64,000 nt of DNA from Nitzschia sp. DOCU1 (Eukaryota > Bacillariophyta > Bacillariophyceae > Bacillariales > Bacillariaceae): NCBI GenBank assembly GCA_951394045.1, contig OX595999.1, forward strand, positions 1,674,001 through 1,738,000. Reading direction: 5' to 3'. Of the stretch, positions 49,588 to 60,145 are shown piece by piece. The translations under genes were made by a program, and so were the position numbers. Under the pieces are notes generated by a model that worked only from the letters and a program-made list of their open reading frames with translations, was not told the DNA's origin and made no database searches. The stretch's first letter is position 1. Every line of letters begins with the position of its first letter.

Positions 49588-50568
49588 CTATGACGATGCT
49601 TTTCTAGGAGACAGAGACCACCGTCGAATGCTGCCACGACTGCTAAGCGATCGAGTACTGGCAGAAGAAGCCCGGCTTTCGTTGCTTGATCGTCGGTTCT
49701 GCATAAACTTTCGGAAAGGTCTGAGGAGTAGTCCCTTTCCTTCAGTAGCATACCATGAAAACCCATCGGCTGAGCCTTCGTCTGACAAGACCGATACATT
49801 GTCATCATCATCATTAGACTCATCCAAGATGGAAATTTCGATGCCGTCGGCAGCGGCAAACGTTGCCGCTCCGACTATCAAATTCTCTTCGCCCTGTTGA
49901 GGAGCCCGGATAGGCGGAACGGGAGACGCGTACTCCTTTTGATAGTCCTCTGCGGCTTGCGCATCCGTCCTGGCGACGGCTAAAGCTGATTCGACGCTAC
50001 ATTGTGTGCATTCGTGGTAAACTTTTGCAAGGCGCTCGGCATCTGACTCGCCGGCTATTTGCTGGCGCCCTTGCTCTTCTAGTACGGCGGAAGAAGCAAC
50101 GAGCTGATTGTAGTCGCGTTGACGGCGAGCTTCAGAGATTCGATGCTCCAGACCTCGATAGCAGTGTCCATACGACTCGGGATCCTCTCGTCCGATTCGC
50201 ATGAGCTTGGCCGTTAAGTTGTTAGCCCCCATGATGATATCAAAACTCTCACGATCATGCCATTTGGCACGCCGAAGATAGTCTGGCATGTCCGAAATTG
50301 ATTCAATCGGAATGATCACCGTGTTATCCAAATCAAAACGGACCATTGCTCCCGTATCTGAAGAAGAGGATGTAGTAGAGTCAAAACTTGTCATGTCTGC
50401 GGTAGAGAGCGTATCATCTCGATGAAAACATTGCTTTGGGTTAGAGCTGTTGATTTGGCCGCTACTTCCCGGAGCGTTCTTCAATGTCGACGTTGTGGCA
50501 TCCATGTTAAGGTCTACAATCATAACATCGTTTCGGGCGGGCATGGCCGAACGAATGGGTTGTGCCAT
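49588..50568 (-). CDS. unnamed-family protein with VRFDxDxVxVxP motif (b)
   Basis: 326 residues, ATG to stop. Ser/Thr-rich start, then VRFDLDNTVIIPIESISDMP, KWHDRESFDIIMGAN, YGHCYRGLEHRISEARRQRD, and LAKVYHECTQCSVESALAVARTDAQ. These blocks match the protein at 47816 in order and spacing. The C terminus ends in a short-repeat Ser/Arg tail (SASTRSLSSRGSIRRWSLS). Cys and Trp positions are conserved between the two, but no enzyme motif is seen. The pair is head-to-tail on the minus strand, about 0.96 kb apart, consistent with tandem duplication. Confidence 0.75.
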   Translation of the reverse strand: MAQPIRSAMPARNDVMIVDLNMDATTSTLKNAPGSSGQINSSNPKQCFHRDDTLSTADMTSFDSTTSSSSDTGAMVRFDLDNTVIIPIESISDMPDYLRRAKWHDRESFDIIMGANNLTAKLMRIGREDPESYGHCYRGLEHRISEARRQRDYNQLVASSAVLEEQGRQQIAGESDAERLAKVYHECTQCSVESALAVARTDAQAAEDYQKEYASPVPPIRAPQQGEENLIVGAATFAAADGIEISILDESNDDDDNVSVLSDEGSADGFSWYATEGKGLLLRPFRKFMQNRRSSNESRASSASTRSLSSRGSIRRWSLSPRKASS

Positions 50569-52012
50569 TGTTGATAGATCTTCGATACTGGCAGGATCTT
50601 GAAAATGAAGCGAAGAGAGGAAGATAGGGCATGGGATATCGAATGCAGCCCCAGTGAAGTGAAAGTTGTTGGTTTGCGTACTGCATGAACGTTTTGGTGC
50701 CCGCGAGATTCATGATGGGAAGAATCTTCGCAAATGTCGGAAGCAGATAAGTGCCTTGCCCAAAATGTCGCAATGTCCTTCGTAGAAATGCTCTGTTGAA
50801 TTCGTACCAAAGTCGGAGTGAAGCTGCGTTCGACGCAAAGAGTCGTGAAGTTGCCGGCATTTTCGACTTAAAGTGAATCCAGGTGGCCGAACAGAACCGA
50901 ATCTCCGCTTAATGATGATCTTGGTTTGGTATTTCAAGGCATATTCCACAGACTTAACGACATTTGCAACGTGATGATTCTACTTACTTACCGTAGTACT
51001 GCATGAGGCTACCTGCTAGGATACTGGACAACAGCGATTTTCGCGGAAAGCAACGATACCTCGCATTTCATTCTATGATAGGAGGCGGGACAATGAGAGG
51101 AAACGACATCGACTCTAGTACGGCGCCGATCGTGCCGTCTTGAGATCCCCATTATTATTGAGGCATTGCAAGAAGAACAAGATGATATCGTAGAACCAAA
51201 CTCCAAGAGGCAACATCTCCTGTCAAGAAGCCCAATCGGAACAAGACGCCATTGTTGCACGGTTATAGCAGTCGAACGAACAAGAATGGCGACTTTCTTA
51301 CTCCTGACAATCGGCTCTCTTTTGCTTCCATACTACCGGTAGCATTCCCAGACGAAATGATTGATTTTTGCAGAGGAGCTGACAAAGTTTGACTCAATGG
51401 AGGCTGGATGCTGGCATCTGTTCTTTCAGTGCTCGGCTTCGGTCTGAAGAATCACACCACCGAGCTTTTGAAGCCAAAAGGAACATCAGCAATTGTATCT
51501 CAATTCCGACTTTGGTTGCATGGACTTCTTGTGAAGTCGTCAACATGCCGCTCAACAAAGAATACCGGAAGGGGAACAAGTCGTCAAACCCGTACTAGTA
51601 TACTCGTAGTATGAGCAATCACATTTTGTCATGATACTATTTGAAGTAAGTACTAGCGTTGTTAATGATGTTTTGCAGAGACCGGTAGTCGAATTGCTGT
51701 TCCCATCCCGTCCTTTTCGCTACTTCCACGAAACCGGTACCTACCTTCGTTCTCCCCGAATCGTAGATATGAGAATATTTTATCTCTGATTTTGGTGACT
51801 CCTCTAAAGTATTAATACCGGTATCCGATTGTCTGCCCCCCACCGGACTTCGGGAACAGCGACGTCAAAAAGAGCTAACCACTAGCTACTGGTGGATCGC
51901 AAAACGTAGCTGAATGTAATGAGCAAAATTGTTTACATCTTTAGACTAAAGTAGATGCCACTAGCTAGCAAGAGGAACCGCCTTGCTAGTCCTAGCGTTA
52001 GATATCGAAGTC
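50569..52012. other. intergenic, no convincing gene
   Basis: About 1.44 kb. A 117-codon minus-strand frame overlapping the start of the previous gene (50507-50860) lacks features. ACCGGT palindromes occur at about 51344, 51682, 51733 and 51819. Confidence 0.45.
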
Positions 52013-52801
52013 TCAAGCTGCGGGTGCGTTGTCAGGGGCGCAGTTCCAATGAGATAGGATGTTGGAAAGGAAGTTGTCCATGGCAGCGACAACATGATCG
52101 CGTTCCACACTTCCTGGAGACAGGCATGGGTTTGCTGCAACCACCCCGGATGTCTTGACACAAACGATTGCCCTGAAGAGGTTCTCGTAATGTTGCTTGG
52201 CAAGTTGTTCGTTGCCCAATCTGTAGAACACGCTCCCAAGGTTGTTCAGGATTGCGAGGCCATGCAACACCCCGTGATCCCCGAGACAGCTGTGTTGCGC
52301 CAAGAGAGTCTGGGCGTGCGAGTAAAGTTGTGCAGCTTGCAGAAGGTTGCCTCGTGCTCCGTCCATTTGCATGCCGGCCATGTGTCGGCACAAGGCAAGG
52401 TTGTAGACCACGCTGAAGGACAAGATCTGCACAATGCGAGTTTCGGGGACAAGCGTCGCTTCTTGCTCGTTGCAAGGGAGATAAAGTTCGATCGGTTGCT
52501 CATGGATGAACTGTCCCTTGGCGCTGAGACCCCTTGCGGCGAGATGGAAGTTAATGCGATCGTCTTGATGCAGAAAAGCACAAGCAATTCTGGGCAGCAT
52601 CGTGGCAACCGGTCCAGTTGAAGAATGGACAAGTCCACGCGAAACGTTGCCCTTCAACGTTTGAAGAGCTCGAGCAAACGTCTCTGAAGCTCCTGCAAGG
52701 TCTCCTGATGCCAGCTGAAGAACAGCCGCGTTGTTCAGCGAGTAAACATGGTGGTAGAGAAGCTCAACGGGGGCAATCTCTTTTCTTTCTCTGAGCGGCA
52801 T
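52013..52801 (-). CDS. TPR-like helical repeat protein
   Basis: 262 residues, ATG to stop, no introns. Helical pairs resemble tetratricopeptide repeats: NNAAVLQLASGDLAGASETFARAL near the N terminus (the A-G-A-F pattern), VVYNLALCRHMAG, AAQLYSHAQTLL, and LAILNNLGSVFYRLGNEQLAKQHYENL near the C terminus. Such proteins are usually interaction scaffolds. No catalytic domain is attached. Large numbers of similar short TPR genes seem typical of diatoms. Partner unknown. Confidence 0.75.
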   Translation of the reverse strand: MPLRERKEIAPVELLYHHVYSLNNAAVLQLASGDLAGASETFARALQTLKGNVSRGLVHSSTGPVATMLPRIACAFLHQDDRINFHLAARGLSAKGQFIHEQPIELYLPCNEQEATLVPETRIVQILSFSVVYNLALCRHMAGMQMDGARGNLLQAAQLYSHAQTLLAQHSCLGDHGVLHGLAILNNLGSVFYRLGNEQLAKQHYENLFRAIVCVKTSGVVAANPCLSPGSVERDHVVAAMDNFLSNILSHWNCAPDNAPAA

Positions 52802-54654
52802 GGTATTGGTAATGTATTACGGATGAATGACTTCGTTTGATTTGGGGTGGAAAGAAAATTTATGAGGAAAGTACTTTTTGATTGGGGTCCGCAACAATTC
52901 CCACGCGGCGCGTGGCAACAGTTTGGCTAGGTAGTACCCGTTTTTTCCTCTCTTTGGTTGCTGCACCAAGTGCCGATGATGGGGCATATCAGGCACAACA
53001 TATAATTCTCCTAGATCGGGCTAGCGATCTCTAATTTGGATTTAACATGCAAGAATGAGGACAATCTTTGTTGGGCTTTTTCCTACAAGGGAGTGAGATG
53101 CTCCTGTGCGGGAAGCCTATTTATGTTCAATGATTCATGCCTTTGTGCATAGCCCCTCAAACGTTGGTTCGATTTCAGTGTTTATCGGCGCCAAGAGGAA
53201 CGAGAGTAGGAACTGTATTTCTTTCACTCGTGACATTAACTTCCTCGTGGGTATATGCTGGACATCTTTCTGTTCGGTTGCCCTTCATGACGTTTGTTCC
53301 TCGCTGTGTATCTGGGGCTGTGGGTGCATTTCGGACAGAGAATTTGAGTGACGATCAGAATTCGTTTCAGTTATGCTGCACACACAGTCTGAGGGTGAAC
53401 CGTCCTTCGTTCGCTTAGCTCCCCTTCTTGTTGAACGAAACGTTCCCTTCGGAGGTACTTTTTGGCTTTGCCGTATCGGACCAACAGAATTTTGTTAAGT
53501 AGCCCACAGGTACATTCTGCGTTTCCAAAAGGATGATGGTAGCGACTGGCGTTTTCGAACCTGCGTAAGCAAGACTCATATGGACGCAAGGCAATTCTTT
53601 TTGCATTCAAGGGATAGTAAAAAATCGAAATCATGCAATCCACACATCAAGTCCATTGACTTGGAAAGACCTTCACAAGACAAGCGCCATCGCGTCGGAA
53701 GACCAAACTTTTCCGTCCCCGATGCAGAAATACGCGGGAAAAAACTACCCAGGGTGGCAATTTCTGAAGCTCAATTCGACTTAGGGGCACCCTCGACTTC
53801 AAGGTCACCATGGCCATATTGGTAGGTATCATCCTCTAAATGATATCCCCAGCGCCTATTTGAGATAATTGTGCACATCTGACAAAGCGGCCGTCGATAG
53901 AAACCATTACTACCAAGACCAAAACTCCTGTCGGATCATCCAAGAATACAGATGAACCGGACTTTCTGGCCTCGGACTGTGCAAACGTAATTCGACTTCA
54001 ATGCCAGCAGCTGCTCTGTATCGACGACGAGACGATAGTAGCAAAAACAGCATTAGCTAGTACCTGGTACGGTAATAATTTTGCATCACAACGAGCGGCC
54101 ATATGCACCAAGGTAGCATATCCTTAAAGCAAGTATCGATAGTGCCGGAACCTTGATACCTCTGACTTTACGATACTCGGTCGTTCGATTTTCTACTACA
54201 TAGACGCTAATTGGATAGTCAAGTTCAATGGCGAAAAATGGGACGAGGTTTGTACCTGGTAGCTAGTTGGCGGTAGGGTTTTAAGCTAGCACAACGACTC
54301 CTACGACTGACCAGGAAATCTTTGTCTATAGTAGTTTCTTTTGTATCATAGCATTTCTAGAAGGTCTTGCTAGTAGCCATGCTAATCCCCGTTAAAAGCC
54401 CCTTTTCTTGAACCCAACAGCCTCTAGTAGAAGTATCGAACTGTGCGTTGCGTTCATAGAGCATTAATCTTCAGAGGCAGGAGGCTACGTCCATCGTGGG
54501 CGTGCCTCGGCGCTGCTTCCTAATAGAAGCTGACGATTCATTGGAGCCAAGCATCCTCGTATACCTCCCCGTGGCCTCTAGTAGTAGGCGCCGTTTGGTG
54601 GCATCTTGTGGATATAGTTGTTCTTCCTTTCCAAATCGCTCAAGACCACAGCCC
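52802..54654. other. intergenic, no convincing gene
   Basis: About 1.85 kb. Several 60-90 codon open frames overlap on both strands at 53100-53840 and have no recognisable domain. CTAG-rich from about 54050. Confidence 0.4.
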
Positions 54655-55865
54655 GATTATAGAATTGCAGCGGCATATCCTAGTTCTGGCCTTGGGCGCC
54701 GTCCCCTTGCCATGCGAGACACGGCGTACTACTAGTCTATCGATGATCGAGGAAGGTCCCTTGCAAAAGACAAAACGTTTGCGTGTGCGTCTTGCCTGCC
54801 AAAAATAAGCAGTAAAGGCGTCGTCTTGGTTCATCCCTTTGGTCTCAACTCGGCAGCATTAAACGCAACAATTCAGCCATCTCCCAGCACTCCTCCGGGC
54901 TTCACAAAAGATCGAGTCATTCTTGTTGGACCTTGTAGTAATAGTATTGTGGTGGTGGTACGATTGCGTGTCCAATGCGAGGCAAGGTTCAAGCATCTCG
55001 ATCGTCGGGGAATGGCCCTTGTCGGAACAAGTAGTAAAGCGTATTGGCCCACCCTTTGGTGTCAACTCGGAATTTATCGCCAACATTTCAGCCATATTTC
55101 AACACCAACCTGTCAGCCTGGAGATCGAGCCATTTGCTGTGTATTCTAGTAGTATAGTATGGTAATGTTGGTAACTCTCTTTGCCGGGGGTGGTTTGCCT
55201 CGTCGTCGTCATCGACGCTTTCCTATCCATCAGGAGCAACATGCTCGATTGCATGATACAATCCTTTCACAATGCTCCCTGCTACTAAATCGGCATGTCC
55301 ACCCCATGATCCTGCACATCGATGCATATCGGTTGGATTCCGTGGAGCCAAGAAGACTACGGACGACGACTTGCCGGCGCTGGCTTGCCTCGTCGTCTAT
55401 CCGCCAAATTATCGTCGACGACTTGCTATGAGTCATGAGCAGTACGTCCGAGTTCTGGCCTTGGACGTTGCCCATGCGAGACACGGCGTTCAAGCATCTC
55501 GATCGTCGGGGAATGGCCCTTGCAAAGGACAAAACTCGCTTGTACTTTGATGGCGGAAAAAAGTAGTAGTAAAGGCGTCTTGGTCCCTCCCTTGGTGTCA
55601 ACTAATTTCAGCCTTCTTTCAGCACCCTTCAGTCAACACGACTGTGGAACTCCTCATCCTGCCTGAAGAACGACCCATTGTTGTGTATTCCAGTAACACT
55701 CTTTACCGGCGGTGGCTTGGCTCGTCGTCGTCTTCCTATCTATCAGAAGCAACATGCTCGATTGCATGGTACAATCCTTCCACAATACTCCACGCTACTA
55801 AATCGGCATGTCCACCCCATGGTCCTGCACATCGATGCATATCGGCCGGATTCCGTGGAGCCAAC
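54655..55865. repeat. three decayed tandem copies of the SGNH gene 3' end and flank
   Basis: Units at about 54655-54900, 54960-55345 and 55450-55865 share runs such as ATGCGAGACACGGCGT, CATCTCGATCGTCGGGGAAT, GGAATGGCCCTTGCAAA and TTTGGTGTCAACTCGG. The right end of the third unit is the real 3' coding end of the SGNH-like gene. Spacing of the clearest pair (55281 and 55791) is about 510 bp. Confidence 0.7.
55223..55345 (-). pseudogene. C-terminal fragment of the SGNH-like gene
   Basis: On the minus strand this piece reads NPTDMHRCAGSWGGHADLVA and then a tail ending in VAPDG-stop. It matches the last 40 or so codons of the gene at 55736-57064 with a few changes (for example Pro to Ser in AGPWGG). 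No upstream coding part accompanies it, so it is a truncated tandem copy. Confidence 0.7.
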
Positions 55866-57064
55866 ACTACGGACGACGACGACGACGACAACAACTGTCC
55901 AAAAGATTCGGGTCGCTCTACTGGTGGTGGTTCATGACAAGTCCCAGTCGTCAATTTATCATCCGATCCACATTCCAATCCTAGTTTGTCAATATAATGG
56001 CGTGTATCAATAAAGGTCACATTGGCCTTGGTAGTAGCATTGGTCTCGGCGTAATATTCCAAACGTTCTTGAGCGGCTCGGGCTTGATCCGATTTGGAAA
56101 ACATGGGTACTGACAAAATGATGGTCGTGTTGGAAAAGGCTTGTGCGACAGTTACCAAACGAGGGGGTGGTATGGTAGCAAAATCAATCCTTGTTGTAGT
56201 TGTCATGTTGGCAAATGGATACTGTTTGTAGTAGACGTCTTGATCCTGTTGCATGGTAATTTCAAAATTGGTATGCTGGGCTTCTTGCAAGCGTGTAAAT
56301 TTTCCAACAATGACGGCATCCACAGTAGTATTCGAGCCAAGCATTGACTGCAAATATTCTTGTTGAATCCATTGTTTCCATGCCTGCGAATATACCAAGA
56401 CGGTATTTGTGACGGAGACCAAAGTTGCACCATTCTGGAATTGAACGCCAAAGACATCGGGTGTCGAGTCGGGATGCATCCAAGCAATTTCCGACGCATA
56501 TTGACACACCAAGGTTTTGGAAATTTGACGCAAATGCGAATTGCCCAAGACCAAGACGGTGCGATTCTTTGGCAAGGGAAAGCTGCGATGTCCCCAGTTT
56601 TGACGGGATTCTTCTTGTGCCAATAACCAGAGCTGTTGTCCAAATTCTTCATAGGCGGACCCTTGACATTGATAGAGCAATTGAAGTGTCACGTTATTGT
56701 GCGAGACGCGAGGTTGACGACAAAATCGAAGCGTCAAATTTTTGGATTCCATGGTTTCCACCATGCTCATTTGGGCAGTCCAAGGCATCAACATGGTTTC
56801 TTCCATTGTGGTCCAGGCAATGACAGCGACGAGTAGTAACGAAACAATGGTTGTCACGAGGGTGGCTCGACCCGTCTTTTTTCCTCTTCTAGTAGACTGT
56901 CGTTTCGTAGTGTTTGTAGCAGTATTGCTACTACTAGTCGTCGACACTGCCAAGCTGCCATGGATTGTCGATCCATCACCACTGTCGGACGAGTACGATC
57001 GACTGCGAGGACCGCTGGCTGTTGATGAAGCAGCAGCAGTACTAGTAGTAGTCGTGGTGCACAT
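55736..57064 (-). CDS. type II membrane protein with SGNH/PC-esterase-like domain
   Basis: 442 residues, no introns. A Ser/Thr-rich cytoplasmic start with KRQSTRRGKK precedes a single hydrophobic span (LVTTIVSLLLVAVIAW, about residues 68-84), giving type II topology as for Golgi enzymes. The lumenal domain has NRTVLVLGNSHLRQI (about residues 167-182), resembling the GDS/GNSH block of SGNH hydrolases and plant TBL/PMR5-type O-acetyltransferases. A candidate Asp/His pair lies near the end (PADMHRC, GGHADLVAW). Several N-glycosylation sites (NTT, NAT, NVT) fit a lumenal location. Likely it transfers or removes an acyl group on a glycan; substrate unknown. Confidence 0.72.
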   Translation of the reverse strand: MCTTTTTSTAAASSTASGPRSRSYSSDSGDGSTIHGSLAVSTTSSSNTATNTTKRQSTRRGKKTGRATLVTTIVSLLLVAVIAWTTMEETMLMPWTAQMSMVETMESKNLTLRFCRQPRVSHNNVTLQLLYQCQGSAYEEFGQQLWLLAQEESRQNWGHRSFPLPKNRTVLVLGNSHLRQISKTLVCQYASEIAWMHPDSTPDVFGVQFQNGATLVSVTNTVLVYSQAWKQWIQQEYLQSMLGSNTTVDAVIVGKFTRLQEAQHTNFEITMQQDQDVYYKQYPFANMTTTTRIDFATIPPPRLVTVAQAFSNTTIILSVPMFSKSDQARAAQERLEYYAETNATTKANVTFIDTRHYIDKLGLECGSDDKLTTGTCHEPPPVERPESFGQLLSSSSSSVVLAPRNPADMHRCAGPWGGHADLVAWSIVEGLYHAIEHVASDR

Positions 57065-57575
57065 GGCAGCACTACACGACTAAATACTACTACTACTAGC
57101 ACTGATAGAACTACCCAAAGCAGCAGCAGCAACAGTATCGGTAGAGACAATCGAGCAAGAAGACAATCGCCTCTTCACAGCCGCAGTTGCTGCCGCCTCG
57201 TCATCATCATCATTGCGTGTGTCTGGATGGGAATTTTGTGAGGGGCGTCGAAGTCTTTTGACCTCTTGCTTCCGATGACCAGGCCCAACACGTTTTCTCC
57301 CGATGACGTCCGCCATCGATGGAGGGACGTCAATCCGCGTGACTGAAATCGTGAATGCATGGAATAAGATCCACGTGCGTCAGTCTTTCGCACAAAGAAC
57401 AGACAGAAGAAGCGAATCCATTGGCGATAGATGTGGCATCAAAGGCCCCCATCATCATCGGAACGGTAGCTCACCACCACCGCCCACCATGGCCGAAAGG
57501 CTTCGGGAGCCTGTTGCGAATCGTATACTGTGATTCGATACTACAACCTATTAGAAGAACCAGCAAGCAACAACT
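57065..57575. promoter_or_regulatory. divergent promoter region, SGNH-like and bestrophin genes
   Basis: 511 bp between two divergent starts. A GATGACGTC site lies near 57303 (TGACGTCC). A minus-strand 78-codon frame here is Ser/Ala low complexity and is not called. Confidence 0.45.
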
Positions 57576-59134
57576 ATGCGATTGATTCTTTCTAGCGCCA
57601 TCTTGTCGGCGCTTCTACTGTCGGCAGATACGGCCATTGCCTTTGTGCCGACATTATCGACATCCTCCTCTGCATCGTCTACTCGAAGAATCCTGCCATC
57701 TTCTCGCAGTCCTCGCGACACGCATATTTTGACAACGCGTTTACAAAAACTCGAAAAGTTGGCTCAAAGAGAAGTCACCGACAAGCAAGTGGAAGAACTT
57801 TTAAGAAATTATGGAGAAAAATCCAGAACGTATCGTCGGGATAGCTATACATCTGCCGATTGGGTAGTAGCCCGACGTCCCGATCGATTTGTGGAAAATC
57901 TACTTACCATCACCAGCTCGGGGCTCCTGAGACAAATCAGCTTTGAAATTACTGTACTGGCATGGCTCAGTGCGATTGTTGTCTTTTATAATGATATTTT
58001 CGTGGAAGGATTTGTTGGCTTTCAAGGACAACACTATGGACCATTTGGACCTTTGCCAGCACTGCAATTGCCCATAGTGCCCTTTTCTCTGAGCACGGTT
58101 GCATTAGGCTTGCTATTGGCGTTTCGAACCAATGTGAGTTATGCACGTTGGAATGAAGCACGTACGGCATGGGGTTCTGTCATTAATGATAGTCGTTCCA
58201 TTGTTCGAATGGGATGCATTTGGGCCAAAAGCTACAACCATATTGATGACGCCAGTCTGCAACGACTCGGCGAAGCCGTGTGCTCGTTTAGCCGAGCGCT
58301 CATGAATCGAACTCTGCCGTCGCAAGAAGATAGTGACAGTTTCAAACGATTCACGTTTTTACAAATCAAGGATCAAACGTTCGGGCAAGTTTTACGGGAA
58401 TCCAAACATAGACCGACGGCGGCCTTGGCCGAGATTACACAAATACTCGTGGATTTTCAATTGAATCCCATTCATCAAGTCGAAGTGGAACGAGTCATCA
58501 CTGGCTTGTGTGATGCCTTGGGGACATGTGAACGCATCTATACATCGCCAGTGCCACGATTTTATACGCGTCATACAGCTCGATTCTTGGCAGTGTGGTT
58601 ATTTACCTTGCCATTGGGTTTGTATGCACCCTTTGCTACGAGCTGGAATCATTTGGCCATGATTCCTACCACTGCGGGTATTGGGCTGTTCTTTTTGGGC
58701 ATTGAAGAGTTGGCAACACAAATGGAAGAACCCTTTTCGATTTTACCAATGGAAAAAATGTGTGAAGGAAGTATACGAGCGCCCGTCATGGAACAAGTCG
58801 AACGAAGCATGTATGGTCAACCGGAACCCATTACAATAGTTCCTGTGGATAGGTTGACACCACCTCCACCAGAGTATCCGGTGCCCCCCAAAGTATGGTC
58901 GATTGAGGATTTCAAGCCCACGACACCGCCCGATGTCTTGGCAGCCTTGGGCGTCAAACAACAACAGCAACAACAAGCGGAACAGCAGCAGCAGCAGCAA
59001 CCACAACAAGTCGTGCCAGACTATAGTTTTCCTCCAGCCGCCACACCAGAACCAGTTCGGGTATCGTCCTTTTCTATCGATGGATTCTCCGAGGCCGACA
59101 AGGCTCGACTAAGCATGTATTTGAATCCTCCGCC

Positions 59135-59168
<34 letters not shown>

Positions 59169-59264
59169 ATCAATGGAGGCCACGAGTACGGTGACGGCGG
59201 CGGCATGATGACGGTCGAAGAAATGAACCGACAATGGGCTGGCCAATCTGGCTCACAAAACTAA
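57576..59264 (+). CDS. bestrophin-like chloride/bicarbonate channel, plastid-targeted
   Basis: 562 residues, no introns. The N terminus is a signal peptide (LILSSAILSALLLSADTAIA) followed directly by FVPTLS, the diatom plastid motif with Phe after cleavage, then a Ser/Arg-rich transit region. The core matches the bestrophin/UPF0187 family: SFEITVLAWLSAIVVFYND, TVALGLLLAFRTNVSYARWNEAR, then ARFLAVWLFTLPLGLY and GLFFLGIEELATQMEEPF. The plant thylakoid VCCN1 channel and algal bestrophins that feed bicarbonate to the pyrenoid belong here. Anion transport across a plastid or thylakoid membrane is therefore the likely job. The last 130 residues are disordered and Pro/Gln-rich with a polyQ run encoded by CAA repeats (about 59137-59167). 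Confidence 0.93.
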
Positions 59265-60145
59265 TAATACCGTCCAACAACAACGCAACCATTGCATCGT
59301 CACGACAACGAGTGCTTGCCGTCACGATTTCTCGGCACATCGAGCCTGTCGGACCACCTTGCCGGTGGTCGCGGCTCCTTGTTCCACACTAATCTCCACT
59401 CGCTACAAAACACAAAACAACTTTCCGAATGATGTCCATACAACAAGAACTACTAGACTTTGTACAACATTCCTTACTACTACCTAATAGCGTCCTCACC
59501 AAGGCGACAGCCTAGTAGCCTTATCTGACAGCACAGGATCCAAAACATCATTTCGAACCTACATTCAAGTAATGCGGGCTCTAGATAGATAGTAGTAGCA
59601 TCAAAAAGTGACATTCTACTAACGTTTCTCTCTAGCTTTCAACAAGTTCTATAGCCCGAAAGAAGACTGTTACGGCAGAGACAAAGTCATGTTTGCTGCA
59701 TCTAAAGGACACTAGAAGGTGATGGATGTTGACAAATCCTCACCACTGTTGTTTTAAATTTCGCTTGTAGTATTAATAGCGATGGGGGATCGCGAGGGCA
59801 TTCTGTGTCTGTGTGCCGTTTGTACACGCGCCTGCGCTTCCGAGGCTGCCGGTCACGAAAGCACATGAAATTCTCCTCTATGTACTCATAAAATCGCCCA
59901 AGTAAACATACAAAAATGAAAGGATGCGACGTTGCTGGTGTGGCAGGCAGAGCGGCCATCGGGCGAGCGAGCTCGGCATGTCTTTGCTAAAATCAATCGA
60001 ACGGCTATTTTCATTGCGGTTCTCTGCTGCAACGATAGCGTTGATGCTATCGAGGATTGTAGATACTGCCGGTAGCTGGAGCGGTGAAGGTTGTTGGCAT
60101 TGCTTCTCCCTGTCACTTTTCGCTCTTATTAGTTAGGACTTCACC
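59265..60145. other. intergenic; 5' part duplicated downstream
   Basis: 881 bp. The first 260 bp (to about 59520), together with the last 57 bp of the bestrophin gene, recur in decayed form at 62990-63310. The rest holds the MYND gene promoter; no gene is seen. Confidence 0.5.

Noticed and set aside
50507..50860. 117-codon minus-strand frame overlapping the start of the gene at 49588-50568
   Set aside because: Out of frame with the better-supported gene and without motifs; possibly part of its 5' leader.
51300..51860. Cluster of ACCGGT palindromes as a possible origin or att site
   Set aside because: The hexamer also occurs singly in other gaps and there is no larger ordered structure.
53106..53840. 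Several 60-90 codon frames on both strands
   Set aside because: They overlap each other, lack domains and look like chance frames.
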